Positions 35,501-48,900 of a stretch of DNA of 64,000 nt are shown one piece after another (the first letter of the stretch is position 1; every line of letters starts with the position of its first letter). This stretch comes from Isoperla grammatica (Eukaryota; Arthropoda; Insecta; Plecoptera; Perlodidae), in contig OX246741.1 of NCBI GenBank assembly GCA_945910005.1, positions 37,070,276 to 37,134,275 on the forward strand. The letters are read 5' to 3'. Made by a program: the position numbers and the translations under genes. The notes below the pieces were generated by a model. That model did not search any database. It worked only from the letters and a program-made list of their open reading frames with translations, and was not told the origin of the DNA.

Positions 35501-38500
35501 GACAAATCGTTGTTTTAGAGCGTTTCAGGCTCCAATAAGCACAATTTGTCCATTTCTTCACATTTCGATAACTTCTATAGAAGTTACACCCTCCGTTGAA
35601 AAATAAAAATTATAGTTTGCATTCTTCAAGAGGATTATAAAAATGCATTAATTGAGTTTTTTGGTCGTTTTTGGTTAAAAATTGCATAAAATATAGAAAT
35701 AAGCTGATTTCAGTCTATCTACCAAAACTTCCAGTTTTAAGAGGAATCTGCCATACGGCTGGGATTCCTTAGGGTTTCAACCAAATTGCACACATCGTTG
35801 TTTAAGAGCGTTTCAGGCTCCAATAAGCACAATTTGTCCATTTCGTTACATTTCGATAACTACTTTAGAAGTTACACCAACCGTTTAAAAATAATACTGT
35901 TAGTTTGCATTCTGCAAGAGTATTAAGAAAATGCATAAATTGAGTTTTTTTGTCGTTTTTGGTTAAAATATACATAAATTATTGAAATTTGCTGATTTCA
36001 GTCTATCTACCACAAACTTCCAGTTTTAAAAGGAATCTCGGCTGGGATTCCTAAGGGTTTCAACTAAATTGCACAAATCGTTGTATTAGAGCGTTTCAGG
36101 CTCCAATAAGCACAATTTGTCCATTTCGTCACATTTCGATAACTTCTTCAGAAGTTACACCCTCCGTTGAAAAATAAGAATTAAAGTTTGCATTCTTCAA
36201 GAGTATTATGAAAATGCATAAATTGAGTTTTTTTCGTCGTTTTTGGTTAAAATATGGATAAAAAATAGAAATTGGCTGATTTCAGTCTATCTACCACAAA
36301 CTTCCAGTTTTAAGAGGAATCTTGCATACGGCCGGGATTCCTAAGGGTTTCAACCAAAGTTGACAAATCGTTGTTTTAGAGCGTTTCAGGCTCCAATAAG
36401 CACAATTTGTCCATTTCGTCACATTTCGATTACTTCTATTGAAGTTACACCCTCCGTTGAAAAATAGGAATTATAGGCTGCATTCTTCAAGAGTATAATG
36501 AAAATGCATAAATTGAGTTTTTTCGTCGTTTTTGGTTAAAATATGCAAAAATTATAGAAATTGGCTGATTTTAGTCTATCTACCACAAACTTCCAGTTTT
36601 AAGAGGAATCTTGCATACGGCTGGGATTCCTAAGGGTTTTAACCAAATTGCACAAATCGTTGTTTTAGAGCGTTTCAGGCTCCAATAAGCACAATTTGTC
36701 CATTTCGTCACATTTCGATAACTTCTATAGAAGTTACACCCTCCGTTGAAAAATAAGAATTATATTTTGCATTCTTCAAGAGTATTATGAAAATGCATAA
36801 ATTGAGTTTTTTGGTCGTTTTTGGTTAAAAAATGGATAAAATATAGAAATTGGCTGATTTCAGTCTATCTACCACAAACTTCCAGTTTTAAGAGGAATCT
36901 TGCATACGGCTGGGATTCCTAAGGGTTTCAACCAAATTGCACAAATCGTTGTTTTAGAGCGTTTTAGGCTCCAATAAGCACAATTTGTCCATTTCGTCAC
37001 ATTTCGATAACATCTATAGAAGTTACACCCTCCGTTAAAAAATAAGAATTATATTTTGCATTCTTCAAGAGTATTATGAAAATGCATAAACTGAGTTTTT
37101 TGGTCGTTTTTGGTTAAAATATAGATAAAATATAGAAATCGGCTGATTTCAGTCTATCTACCACAAACTTCGAGTTTTAAGAGGAATCTTGCATACAGCT
37201 GGGATTCCTAAGTGTTTCAACCAAAGTTGACAAATCGTTGTTTTAGAGCGTTTCAGGCTCCAATAAGCACAATTTTGTCCATTTCGTTACATTTCGATTA
37301 CTTCTATAGAAGTTACACCCTCCGTTGAAAAATAAGAATTATAGGCTGCATTCTTCAAGAGTATAATGAAAATGCATAAATTGAGTTTTTTCGTCGTTTT
37401 TGGTTAAAATATGCATAAAAAATAGAAATTGGCTGATTACAGTCTATCTACCACAAACTTCCAGTTTTAAGAGGAATCTTGCATACGGCCGGGATTCCTA
37501 AGGGTTTCAACCAAAGTTGACAACTCGTTGTTTTAGAGCGTTTCAGGCTCCAATAAGCACAATTTGTCCATTTCGTCACATTTCGATAACTTCTATAGAA
37601 GTTACACCCTCCGTTGAAAAATAAGAATTATATTTTGCATTCTTCAAGAGTATTATGAAAATGCATAAATTGAGTTTTTTGGTCGTTTTTGGTTAAAATA
37701 TGGATAAAATATAGAAATTGGCTGATTTCAGTCTATCTACCACAAACTTCCAGTTTTAAGAGGAATCTTGCATACGGCTGGGATTCCTAAGGGTTTCAAC
37801 CAAATTGCACAAATCGTTGTTTTAGAGCGTTTTAGGCTCCAATAAGCACAATTTGTCCATTTCGTCACATTTCGATAACTTCTATAGAAGTTACACCCTC
37901 CGTTGAAAAATAAGAATTATATTTTGCATTCTTCAAGAGTATTATGAAAATGCATAAATTGAGTTTTTTGGTCGTTTTTGGTTAAAATATAGATAAAATA
38001 TAGAAATCGGCTGATTTCAGTCTATCTACCACAAACTTCGAGTTTTAAGAGGAATCTTGCATACAGCTGGGATTCCTAAGTGTTTCAACCAAAGTTGACA
38101 AATCGTTGTTTTAGAGCGTTTCAGGCTCCAATAAGCACAATTTGTCCATTTCGTTACATTTCGATTACTTCTATAGAAGTTACACCCTCCGTTGAAAAAT
38201 AAGAATTATAGGCTGCATTCTTCAAGAGTATAATGAAAATGCATAAATTGAGTTTTTTCGTCGTTTTTGGTTAAAATATGCATAAAAAATAGAAATTGGC
38301 TGATTTCAGTCTATCTACCACAAACTTCCAGTTTTAAGAGGAATCTTGCATACGGCCGGGATTCCTAAGGGTTTCAACCAAAGGTGACAAATCGTTGTTT
38401 TAGAGCGTTTCAGGCTCCAATAAGCACAATTTGTCCATTTCGTCACATTTCTATAACTTCTATAGAAGTTACACCCTCCGTCGAAAAATAAGAATTATAG

Positions 38501-40714
38501 GTTGCATTCTTCAAGAGTATAATGAAAATGCATAAATTGAGTTTTTTCGTCGTTTTTGGTTAAAATATGCATAAAAAATAGAAATTGGCTGATTTCAGTC
38601 TATCTACCACAAACTTCCAGTTTTAAGAGGAATCTTGCATACGGCCGGGATTCCTAAGGGTTTCAACCAAAGTTGACAAATCGTTGTTTTAGAGCGTTTC
38701 AGGCTCCAATTAGCACAATTTGTCCATTTCGTCACATTTCGATAACTTCTATAGAAGTTACACCCTCCGTTGAAAAATAAAAATTATAGGCTGCATTCTT
38801 CAAGAGTATAATGAAAATGCATAAATTGAGTTTTTTCGTCGTTTTTGGTTAAAATATGCATAAAATATAGAAATTGGCTGATTTCAGTCTATCTACCACA
38901 AACTTCCAGTTTTAAGAGGAATCTTGCATACGGCTGGGATTCCTAAGGGTTTCAACCAAAGTTGACAAATCGTTGTTTTAGAGCGTTTCAGGCTCCAATA
39001 AGCACACTTTGTCCATTTCGTCTTATTTCGCTAACTTCTTTGGAAGTTACACCCTCCGTTTAAAAATAAGAATTATTGTATGCATTCTTCAAGAGTATTA
39101 TAAAAATGCATAAATTCAGTTTTTTGGTCGTTTATGGTTAAAAAATGCATAAAACCTAGAAATTGGCTGATTTCAGTCTAACTACCACAAACTTCCAGTT
39201 TTAAGAGGAATCTGCCATACGGCTGGGATTCCTTAGGGTTTCAACCAAATTGCACAAATCGTTGTTTAGAGCGTTTCAGGCTCCAATAAGCACAATTTGT
39301 CCGTTTCGTTACATTTCGATAACTACTTTAGAAGTTACACCAACCGTTGAAAAATAAAAATGTTACTTTGCATTCTGCAACAGTATTATGAAAATGCATA
39401 AATTAAGTTTTTTGGCGTTTTTGGTTAAAATATACATAAATTATAGAAATTCGATGATTTCAGTCTATCTACCACAAACTTCCAGTTTTTAGAGGAATCT
39501 TGCATACTACTGGGATTCCTAAGGGTTTCAACCAAAGTTGACAAATCGTTGTTTATGAGCGTTTCAGGCTCCAACAAGCACAATTTTTCAATTTCGTCTA
39601 ATTTTATTTACTTCTTTAGAAGTAACACCCTCCGTTGAAAAATAAGAATTATAGTTTGAATTCTTCAAGAGTATTATGAAAATGCATGAATTGAGTTTTT
39701 TCGACGTTTTTGGTGAAAATATTCATAAAATATAGAAATTGGCTGATTTCAGTCTATCTACCACAAACTTCCAGTTTTAAGAGGAACTTGCATACGGCTG
39801 GGATTCCTAAGGGTTTCAACCAAATTGCACAAATCGTTGTTTTAGAGCGTTTCAGGCTCCAGTAAGCACAATTTGTCTATTTCGTCTTATTTCGATTACT
39901 TCTTTAGAAGTTACACCCTCCGTTGAAAAATAAAAATGTTAGTTTGCATTCTGCAAGAGTATTATGAAAGTGCATACATTGAGTTTTTTGGTCGTTTTTG
40001 GTTAAAATATACATAAATTATTGAAATTGGCTGATTTCAGTCTATCTACCACAAACTTCCAGTGTTAAGAGGAATCTTGCATACTACTAGGATTCCTAAG
40101 GGTTTCAACCAAAATGACAAATCGTTGTTTATAATCGTTTCAGGCTCCAATAAGCACAATTTGTCAATTTCGTCACATTTTAATAGCTTCCTTAGAAGTA
40201 ACACCCTCCATTGAAAAATAAGAATTATAGTTTGAATTCTTCAAGAGTATTATGAAAATGCATGAATTGAGTTTTTTGGTCGTTTTTGGTGAAAATATGC
40301 ATAAAATATAGAAATTGGCTGAATTCAGTCTATCTACCACAAACTTCCAGTTTTAAGAGGAACTTGCATACGGCTGGGATTCCTAAGGGTTTCAACCAAA
40401 TTGCACAAATCGTAGTTTTCGAGCGTTTCAGGCTCCCGGAAGCACAATTTGTCCATTTCGTCTTATTTCGATAACTTCTTTAGAAGTTACACCCTCCGTT
40501 GAAAAATAAAAATTATAGTTTGCATTCTTCAAGAGGATTATAAAAATGCATTAATTGAGGTTTTTGGTCGTTTTTGGTTAAAAATTGCATAAAATATAGA
40601 AATAAGCTGTTTTCAGTCTATCTACCACAAACTTCCAGTTTTAAGAGGAATCTGCCATACGGCCGGGATTCCTTAGGGTTTCAACCAAATTGCACAAATC
40701 GTTGTTTAAGAGCG

Positions 40715-42945
40715 TGTGACGGCTGGGAATCCACTGGGCTGGCCCCTAGTGATATTACGGTCGTCTCACATGTTCCGAAGGCTGGCCAGAGCCAACGGGA
40801 CCCCTCTCCATAGCGTCGGATGATCGAGTGTTTTGAACGTCCCGCACGGCGTTTGAAATCCCGCGCATTCCACCGCCGGTGAGAGCCTAACGCAGCCGAG
40901 CAAGTTCCAAGTGTCGCCGCGCAGCACTAGTTTCGTTCGACTCTATCGCACGACGATAGCGGAGGAGCCACAGCAGGAAGGTTAGACTTGGTCTGTTTCG
41001 TTAGGGAAGTCCTGAGAGAACTTTGTGTTTCGGAGCTACATTTTGCTCGAGCATGTAAGCTACCAGAGGCGTTCTACGTGCAGCATGGTTTAATAACCTG
41101 TATTTCGTAAATCCATTCAGTGGTAAGTCCTTGTTCATCCATCTAATCTGGCGTTGAAGCTGAGAATGTGTCTCTAGGCTTAACGTATCGTTTGTTGAAA
41201 ATAGTTTTATTACATTGGCCATTTTCTCTTTGAAAATAGGATTTTTCCGGAGGGTCTAGCCTACATTTTCCGGCAGAGCGAAGTTTTCCCGATGGGCGAG
41301 CGTGCGACGCAGCGGACCTCTAGGCTAGCAGCATCCGATCCGAGGCGACTGTCAGTCTAGCCTAGGCCTAATCTAGGAAGCTCCTCGGCGAGGTGGATTT
41401 TCACGGACAACCACGTGGGAATTTCCGTCGTAGACTTCCCCAGCCAGGTTCGGTCCACGAGAACCCCGATATGTCGGTACTGTAATTGAGCCACTAGAGG
41501 CAGGGCCTCGCTGACCATTTAGATACCCGAATTCGAAATCACTAATTACCCATGTGCATAAAGCCTGGTCAACTTTTATCCAGCATGTGGAGGAACTTTA
41601 ACTTAACTATTCAGTCATACCATATGTAGACTTACTTGTCTGGCGTGAAGCCTACATGCTTACATTTCAGTTAGGCCATATGCTAACTTAGTGAATGGAG
41701 GAACATTAACTTTACTATTCAGTCTTACCATATGTAGACTTACGTGTCTGGCGTGAAGCCTACATGCTTACATTTCAGTTAGGCCATATGCTAACTTAGT
41801 GAACCAGTGTACAAGCCTACCAAGGTAGAGCGTTATTCATTATCCTGTAACTAGAAGCCGGTGCAGGGGGAAAATCCCCTAGGCTAAGTGTATAGCAACC
41901 TTGTATAACCCTGTTAATGTAATTATAATTTAAGCCGTTAAGGTCTGTACGATCAAAGCATCCGGGTCTGATACCCACACGCTTGTAGCGGATTTAAGCC
42001 TGACGTACAGACTAGCATTCAGCGTTTAACTAGTAATAATTCTCATGCATCTTAACAACCAGTGTAAGGTGATCACCATTTTGTGTTTAAATTTAAGTCC
42101 GTATCATAACCCATGTTTAGTTGTAGCGTAACCTTAGTAACTTGTTAGTCTTAAGATAGCAATAGTCACGGCCGGTAGAGCCGATGGATTTGCTGGCAAC
42201 TTGTCTTGCTAGGTAGGCACGTAGCCTCTTCTGTATGTACTAACTAACGTACCGTAGTAGCTTTGAACCTCAACCTATTCCGTGGCGAATGTGAGGGCGA
42301 GAAGTTACTGACGGGTACTTAGAATCTCAAAGTGTCCGTGGCCGACCGAGATAGGGAATTACATGACGTAGGGTTAGTCGCTTTGAGTCTCCCAGTGCCC
42401 ATGAAGGCCCGAGCTTAAAAGCTTTAACCTACAGTTACATTGTAAGGCCTACCGATTATTCCATATTTTTCTACCTTACTATTATTTAGTATTTGTGTAT
42501 TGTCACAATAGGCTCAAGAGGAGCGAACGTGTAAACTAAAGGTACCGTACGCCCATCAAGGGTAGCGTATTTAACTAAACAAGTATTTTCTATTTTTCTT
42601 ATATTGTATTTTTGTCAATGAACCATTTGTGTTGTTTTCTCATGTTTATCGACTGAAGTCTCTCAAGCTGTGTCTTGTCCACCATTGTCCATTTGTCGTC
42701 AGTCGTTCTCTCATAATAAATTTCTATCTTTGCTCTCTCATGAACTGGGGTTATTTTTCAACGTAGAATTTCTTCGTTCCTTCTACAATATCCCCTACAG
42801 GTCATCTACTCGAAACGAAGTGGCGCCCACCATCTGAAGACGAGCCGCAACTTAGCCCACCCCCCATCTCCACTGAGTCGGTCCGGCCCGGTAAGTGCGT
42901 CAGGCCTGCCGAGTGGTGTGCACCTGCTTATTTTGGCACGTCACA
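40715..42945. mobile_element. 2231-bp TG...CA insert, probable solo LTR
   Basis: It starts TGTGACG and ends CGTCACA (perfect 7-bp inverted ends). It is flanked by the 4-bp duplication agcg (40711-40714, 42946-42949), and excision restores gagcgtttcagg. The insert is much less AT-biased than the satellite and has no recognisable coding region; a 73-codon frame at 41001-41222 on the minus strand has no known motif. It contains a 108-bp tandem duplication (41588-41803) and an AATAAA signal at 42715-42720 about 225 bp from the right end. Those are LTR-like features if it reads left to right. At 2.2 kb it is long for an LTR. A PBS-like tggcgcccacc at about 42832 is unexplained. Confidence 0.7.
41588..41803. 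repeat. Two 108-bp tandem copies inside the 2231-bp insert
   Basis: Copies 41588-41695 and 41696-41803 differ at only a few positions near the start and middle. Each contains accatatgtagactta and ttaggccatatgctaactta. Tandem duplications of this size are common in LTR U3 regions, where they may act as enhancers. That function is inference. Confidence 0.9.
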
Positions 42946-45900
42946 AGCGTTTCAGGCTCCAATAGGAACAATTTGTCCATTTCGTTACATTTCGAAAACT
43001 ACTTTAGAAGTTACACTTACCGTTGAAAAATAATAATGTTAGTTTGCATTCTGCAAGAGTATTATGAAAGTGCATACATTAAGTTTTTTGGTCGTTTTTG
43101 GTAAACATATACATAAATTATTTAAATTGGCTGATTTCAGTCTATCTACCACAAACTTCCAGTTTTAAGAGGAATCTTGCATACTACTAGGATTCCTAAG
43201 GGTTTCAACCAAAGTTGACAAATCGTTGTTTATAAGCGTTTCAGGCTCCAATAAGCACAATTTGTCAATTTCGTCACATTTTAATAAAAATAAGAAATAT
43301 AGTTTGCATTCTTCAAGAGTATTATGAAAACGCATAAATTTAGTTTTTTGGTCATTTTTGGTTAAAATATGCAATAAATATAGAATTTGGCTGATTTTAG
43401 TGTATCTACCACGTACTTCCAGTTTTAATAGGAATCTTGCATACGGCTGGGATTCCTAAGGGTTTCAAACCAAATTGCACAAATCGTTTTTTTAGACCGT
43501 TTCAGGCTCCAATAAGCACAATTTGTCCATTTCGTCTTATTTCGATAACTTCTTGGGAAAGTTACACCCTCCGTTAAAACAGAAGAATTATAGTTTGCAT
43601 TTTTCAAGTGTATTATAAAAATGCATAAATTGAGTTTTGTGGTCGTTTTTGGTTAAAAAATGCATAAAATATAGAAATGTGCTGATTTCAGTTTATCTAC
43701 CACAAACTATCAGTTTTATGAGGGATCTGCCATACGGCTGCGATTCCTAAGGGTTTCAACCAAATTGCATAAATCGTTGTTATTAGCGTTTCAGGCCTCA
43801 ATAAGCACACTTTGTCCATTTCGTTACATTTCGATAACTACTTTAGAAGTTACACCAACCATTAAAAAATAATAATGTTAGTTTGCATTCTGCAAGAGAA
43901 TTATGAAAATGCATTAATTGAGTTTTTTGGTCGTTTTTGGTTAAAATATACATAAATTATAGAAATTGGCTGATTGCAGTCTATCTACCACAAACTTCCA
44001 CTTTTAAGAGGAATCTTGCATACGGCTGGGATTCCTAAGGGTTTAAACCAAATTGCACAAATCGTTGTTTTAGAGCGTTTCAGGCTCCAATAAGCACAAT
44101 TTGTCTATTTCGTCACATTTCGATAACTTCTTTAGAAGTTACACCCTCCGTTGAAAAATAAGTATTATAGTTTGCATTCTTCAAGAGTATTATGAAAATA
44201 CATAAATTGAGTTTTTTGGTCGTTTTTGTATAAAATATGCATAAAATATAGAAATTGGCTGATTTCCGTCCATCTACCACAAACTTCCAGTTTTAAGAGG
44301 AATCTGCCATACGGCTGGGATTCCTTAGGGTTTCAACCAAATTGCACACTTCGTTGTTTAAGAGCGTTTCAGGCTCCAATAAGCACAATTTGTCCATTTC
44401 GTTAGATTTCGATAACTACTTTAGAAGTTACACCAACCGTTGAAAAATAATACTGTTAGTTTGCATTCTGCAAGAGTATTAAGAAAATGCATAAATTGAG
44501 TTTTTTGGTCGTTTTTGGTTAAAATATACATAAATCATTGAAATTTGCTGATTTCAGTCTATCTACCACAAACTTCCAGTTTTAAAAGGAATCTTGAATA
44601 CGGCTGGGATTCCTAAGGGTTTCAACCAAATTGCACAAATCGTTGTTTTAGAGCGTTTCAGGCTCCAATAAGCACAATTTGTCCATTTCGTCACATTTCG
44701 ATTACTTCTCCAGAAGTTACACCCTCCGTTGAAAAATAAGAATTAAAGTTTGCATTCTTCAAGAGTTATATGAAAATGCAAAAATTGAGTTTTTTGATCG
44801 TTTTTGGTTAAAATATGAATAAAATATAGAAATTGGCTGATTTCAGTTTATCTACCACAAACTTCCAGTTTTAAGAGGAATCTTGCATACGGCCGGGGAT
44901 TCCTAAGGGTTTCAACCAAATTGCACAAATCGTTGTTTTAGAGCGTTTCAGGCTCAAATAAGCACAATTTGTCCATTTCGTCACATTTCGATAACTTCTT
45001 TAGAAGTTATACCCTCCGTTGAAAAATAAGAATTATAGTTTGCAATCTTCAAGAGGTGTATGAAAATACATGAATTGAGTTTTTTGGTCGTTTTTGTTTA
45101 AAATATGCATAACACATAGAAATTGGCTGTTTCAGTCTATCTACCACACACTTCCAGTTTTAAGAGGAATCTTGCATACTACTAGGATTCCTAAGGGTTT
45201 CAACCAAAGTTGACAAATCGTTGTTTATAAGCGTTTCAGGCTCCAATAAGCACAATTTGTAAATTTCGTCACATTTTAATAACTTCTTTAGAAGTTACAC
45301 CCTCCGTTGAAAAATAAGAATTAAAGTTTGCATTCTTTAAGAGTTATATGAAAATGCATAAATTGAGTTTTTTGGTCGTTTTTGTTTAAAATATGTATAA
45401 AACATAGAAATTGGCTGATTTCAGTATATCTACCACAAACTTCCAGTTTTAAGAGGAATCTTGCATACGGCTGGGATTCCTAAGGGTTTCAACCAAATTG
45501 CACAAATCGTTGTTTTAGAGCGTTTCAGGCTCCAATAAGCACAATTTGTCCATTTCGTGACATTTTAATAACTTCTTTAGAATTTTCACCCTCCGTTGAA
45601 AATAAAATATTATAAATTGCATTCTTCAAGAGTATTATGAAAATGCATAAATTGAGTTCTTTGGTCGTTTTTGGTTTTAAAATGCATAAAATATAGAAAT
45701 TGGCTTATTTCAGTCTATCTACCACAAACTTCCAGTTTTAAGAGGAATCTTGCATACGGCTGGGATTCCTAAGGGTATCAACCAAATTGCACAAATCGTT
45801 GTTTAAGAGCATTTCAGGCTCCAATAAGCACACTATGTCCATTTCGTCTTATTTCGCTAACTTCTTTGGAAGTTACACCCTCCGTTTAAAAATAAGAATT

Positions 45901-48900
45901 ATTGTATGCATTCTTCAAGAGTATTATAAAAATGCATAAATTCAGTTTTTTGGTCGTTTTTGGTTAAAAAATGCATTAAACCTAGAAATTGGCTGATTTC
46001 AGTCTATCTACCACAAACTTCCAGTTTTAAGAGGAATCTGCCATACGGCTGGGATTCCTTAGGGTTTCAACCAAATTGCACAAATCGTTGTTTAAGAGCG
46101 TTTCAGGCTCCAATAAGCACAATTTGTCCATTTCGTTACATTTCGATAACTACTTTAGAAGTTACACCAACCGTTGAAAAATAAAAATGTTACTTTGCAT
46201 TCTGCAACAGTATTATGAAAATGCATAAATTAAGTTTTTTTGCGTTTTTGGTTAAAATATACATAAATTATAGAAATTGGCTGATTTCAGTCTATCTACC
46301 ACAAACTTCCAGTTTTTAGAGGAATCTTGCATACAACTGGGATTCCTAAGGGTTTCAACCAAAGTTGACAAATCGTTGTTTATTAGCGTTTCATGCTCCA
46401 ATAAGCACAATTTTTCAATTTCGTCACATTTTAATATCTTCCATAGAAGTAACACCCTCCATTGAAAAATAAGAATTATAGTTTGAATTCTTCAAGAGTA
46501 TTATGAAAATGCATGAATTGAGTTTTTTGGTCGTTTTTGGTGAAAATATGCATAAAATATAGAAATTGGCTGAATTCAGTCTTTCTACCACAAACTTCCA
46601 GTTTTAAGAGGAACTTGCATGCGGCTGGGATTCCTAAGGGTTTCAACCAAAATGCACAAATCGTTGTTTTAGAGCGTTTCAGGCTCCAATAAGCACAATT
46701 TGTCCATTTCGTCACATTTCGATTACTTCTCCAGAAGTTACACCCTCCGTTGAAAAATAAGAATTAAAGTTTGCATTCTTCAAGAGTTATATGAAAATGC
46801 AAAAATTGAGTTTTTTGATCCTTTTTGGTTAAAATATGAATAAAATATAGAAATTGGCTGATTTCAGTCTATCTACCACAAACTTCCAGTTTTAAGAGGA
46901 ATCTTGCATACGGCCGGGGATTCCTAAGGGTTTCAACCAAATTGCACAAATCGTTGTTTTAGAGCGTTTCAGGCTCAAATAAGCACAATTTGTCCATTTC
47001 GTCACATTTCGATAACTTTTTTAGAAGTTATACCCTCCGTTGAAAAATAAGAATTATAGTTTGCAATCTTCAAGAGGTGTATGAAAATACATGATTTGAG
47101 TTTTTTGGTCGTTTTTGTTTAAAATATGCATAACACATAGAAATTGGCTGTTTCAGTCTATCTACCACACACTTCCAGTTTTAAGAGGAATCTTGCATAC
47201 TACTAGGATTCCTAAGGGTTTCAACCAAAGTTGACAAATCGTTGTTTATAAGCGTTTCAGGCTCCAATAAGCACAATTTGTAAATTTCGTCACATTTAAA
47301 TAACTTCTTTAGAAGTTACACCCTCCGTTGAAAAATAAGAATTAAAGTTTGCATTCTTCAAGAGTTATATGAAAATGCATAAATTGAGTTTTTTGGTCGT
47401 TTTTGTTTAAAATATGTATAAAACATAGAAATTGGCTGATTTCAGTATATCTACCACAAACTTCCAGTTTTAAGAGGTATCTTGCATACGGCTGGGATTC
47501 CTAAGGGTTTCAACCAAATTGCACAAATCGTTGTTTTAGAGCGTTTCAGGCTCCAATAAGCACAATTTGTCCATTTCGTGACATTTTAATAACTTCTTTA
47601 GAATTTTCACCCTCCGTTGAAAATTAAATATTATAAATTGCATTCTTCAAGAGTATTATGAAAATGCATAAATTGAGTTCTTTGGTCGTTTTTGGTTTTA
47701 AAATGCATAAAATATAGAAATTGGCTTATTTCAGTCTATCTACCACAAACTTCCAGTTTTAAGAGGAATCTTGCATACGGCTGGGATTCCTAAGGGTATT
47801 AACCAAATTGCACAAATCGTTGTTTAAGAGCGATTCAGGCTCCAATAAGCACACTTTGTCCATTTCGTCTTATTTCGCTAACTTCTTTGGAAGTTAAACC
47901 CTCCGTTTAAAAATAAGAATTATTGTATGCATTCTTCAAGAGTATTATAAAAATGCATAAATTCAGTTTTTTGGTCGTTTTTGGTTAAAAAATGCATAAA
48001 ACCTAGAAATTGGCTGATTTCAGTCTATCTACCACAAACTTCCAGTTTTAAGAGGAATCTGCCATACGGCTGGGATTCCTTAGGGTTTCAACCAAATTGC
48101 ACAAATCGTTGTTTAAGAGCGTTTCAGGCTCCAATAAGCACAATTTGTCCATTTCGTTACATTTCGATAACTACTTTAGAAGTTACACCAACCGTTGAAA
48201 AATAAAAATGTTACTTTGCATTCTCCAACAGTATTATGAAAATGCATGAATTAAGTTTTTTTGGTTTTTGGTTAAAATATACATAAATTATAGAAATTGG
48301 CTGATTTCAGTCTATCTACCACAAACTTCCAGTTTTTAGAGGAATCTTGCATACAACTGGGATTCCTAAGGGTTTCAACCAAAGTTGACAAATCGTTGTT
48401 TATGAGCGTTTCATGCTCCAATAAGCACAATTTTTCAATTTCGTCACATTTTAATATCTTCCTTAGAAGTAACACCCTCCATTGAAAAATAAGAATTATA
48501 GTTTGAATTCTTCAAGAGTATTATGAAAATGCATGAATTGAGTTTTTTGGTCGTTTTTGGTGAAAATATGCATAAAATATAGAAATTGGCTGAATTCAGT
48601 CTTTCTACCACAAACTTTCAGTTTTAAGAGGAACTTGCATACGGCTGGGATTCCTAAGGGTTTCAAACAAATTGCATAAATCGTTGTTTTACAGCGTTTC
48701 AGGCTCCAATAAGCACAATTTGTCCATTTCGTCACATTTCGATAACTTCTTTAGAAGCTACACCCTCCGTTGAAAAATAAGAATTATAGTTTGCATTCTT
48801 CAAGAGTATTATGAAAATGCATAAATTGAGTTTTTTGGTCGTTTTTGGTTAAAATATGCATTAAATTTAGAAATTGGCTGATTTCAGTCTATCTACCACA

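Larger units (their letters stand above)
26653..40714 (+). repeat. Satellite array block 5, about 49 monomers with higher-order repeats
   Basis: Monomers of about 289 bp continue without interruption. Private variants recur at fixed distances: caaaggtgac at 31161, 34338 and 38379 (about 11 and 14 monomers apart), the ggaatctcgg deletion at 29681 and 36030 (22 monomers), and cgtcttatttcgc at 31801 and 39019 (25 monomers). Monomers from about 39800 onward are more diverged (actactagg, gaacttgc and tttaata variants), resembling block 6. No gene is seen. Confidence 0.96.

Noticed and set aside
41001..41222. 73-codon minus-strand frame in the 2231-bp insert as a gene
   Set aside because: No recognisable motif, single short frame in a non-coding LTR-like insert.
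45960..46184. Recurring 60-91 codon open frames such as those at 45960, 47981, 51157 and 63288, on both strands of the satellite
   Set aside because: They follow from the monomer lacking stops in one frame, drift with each variant, match no protein family and recur at repeat spacing.
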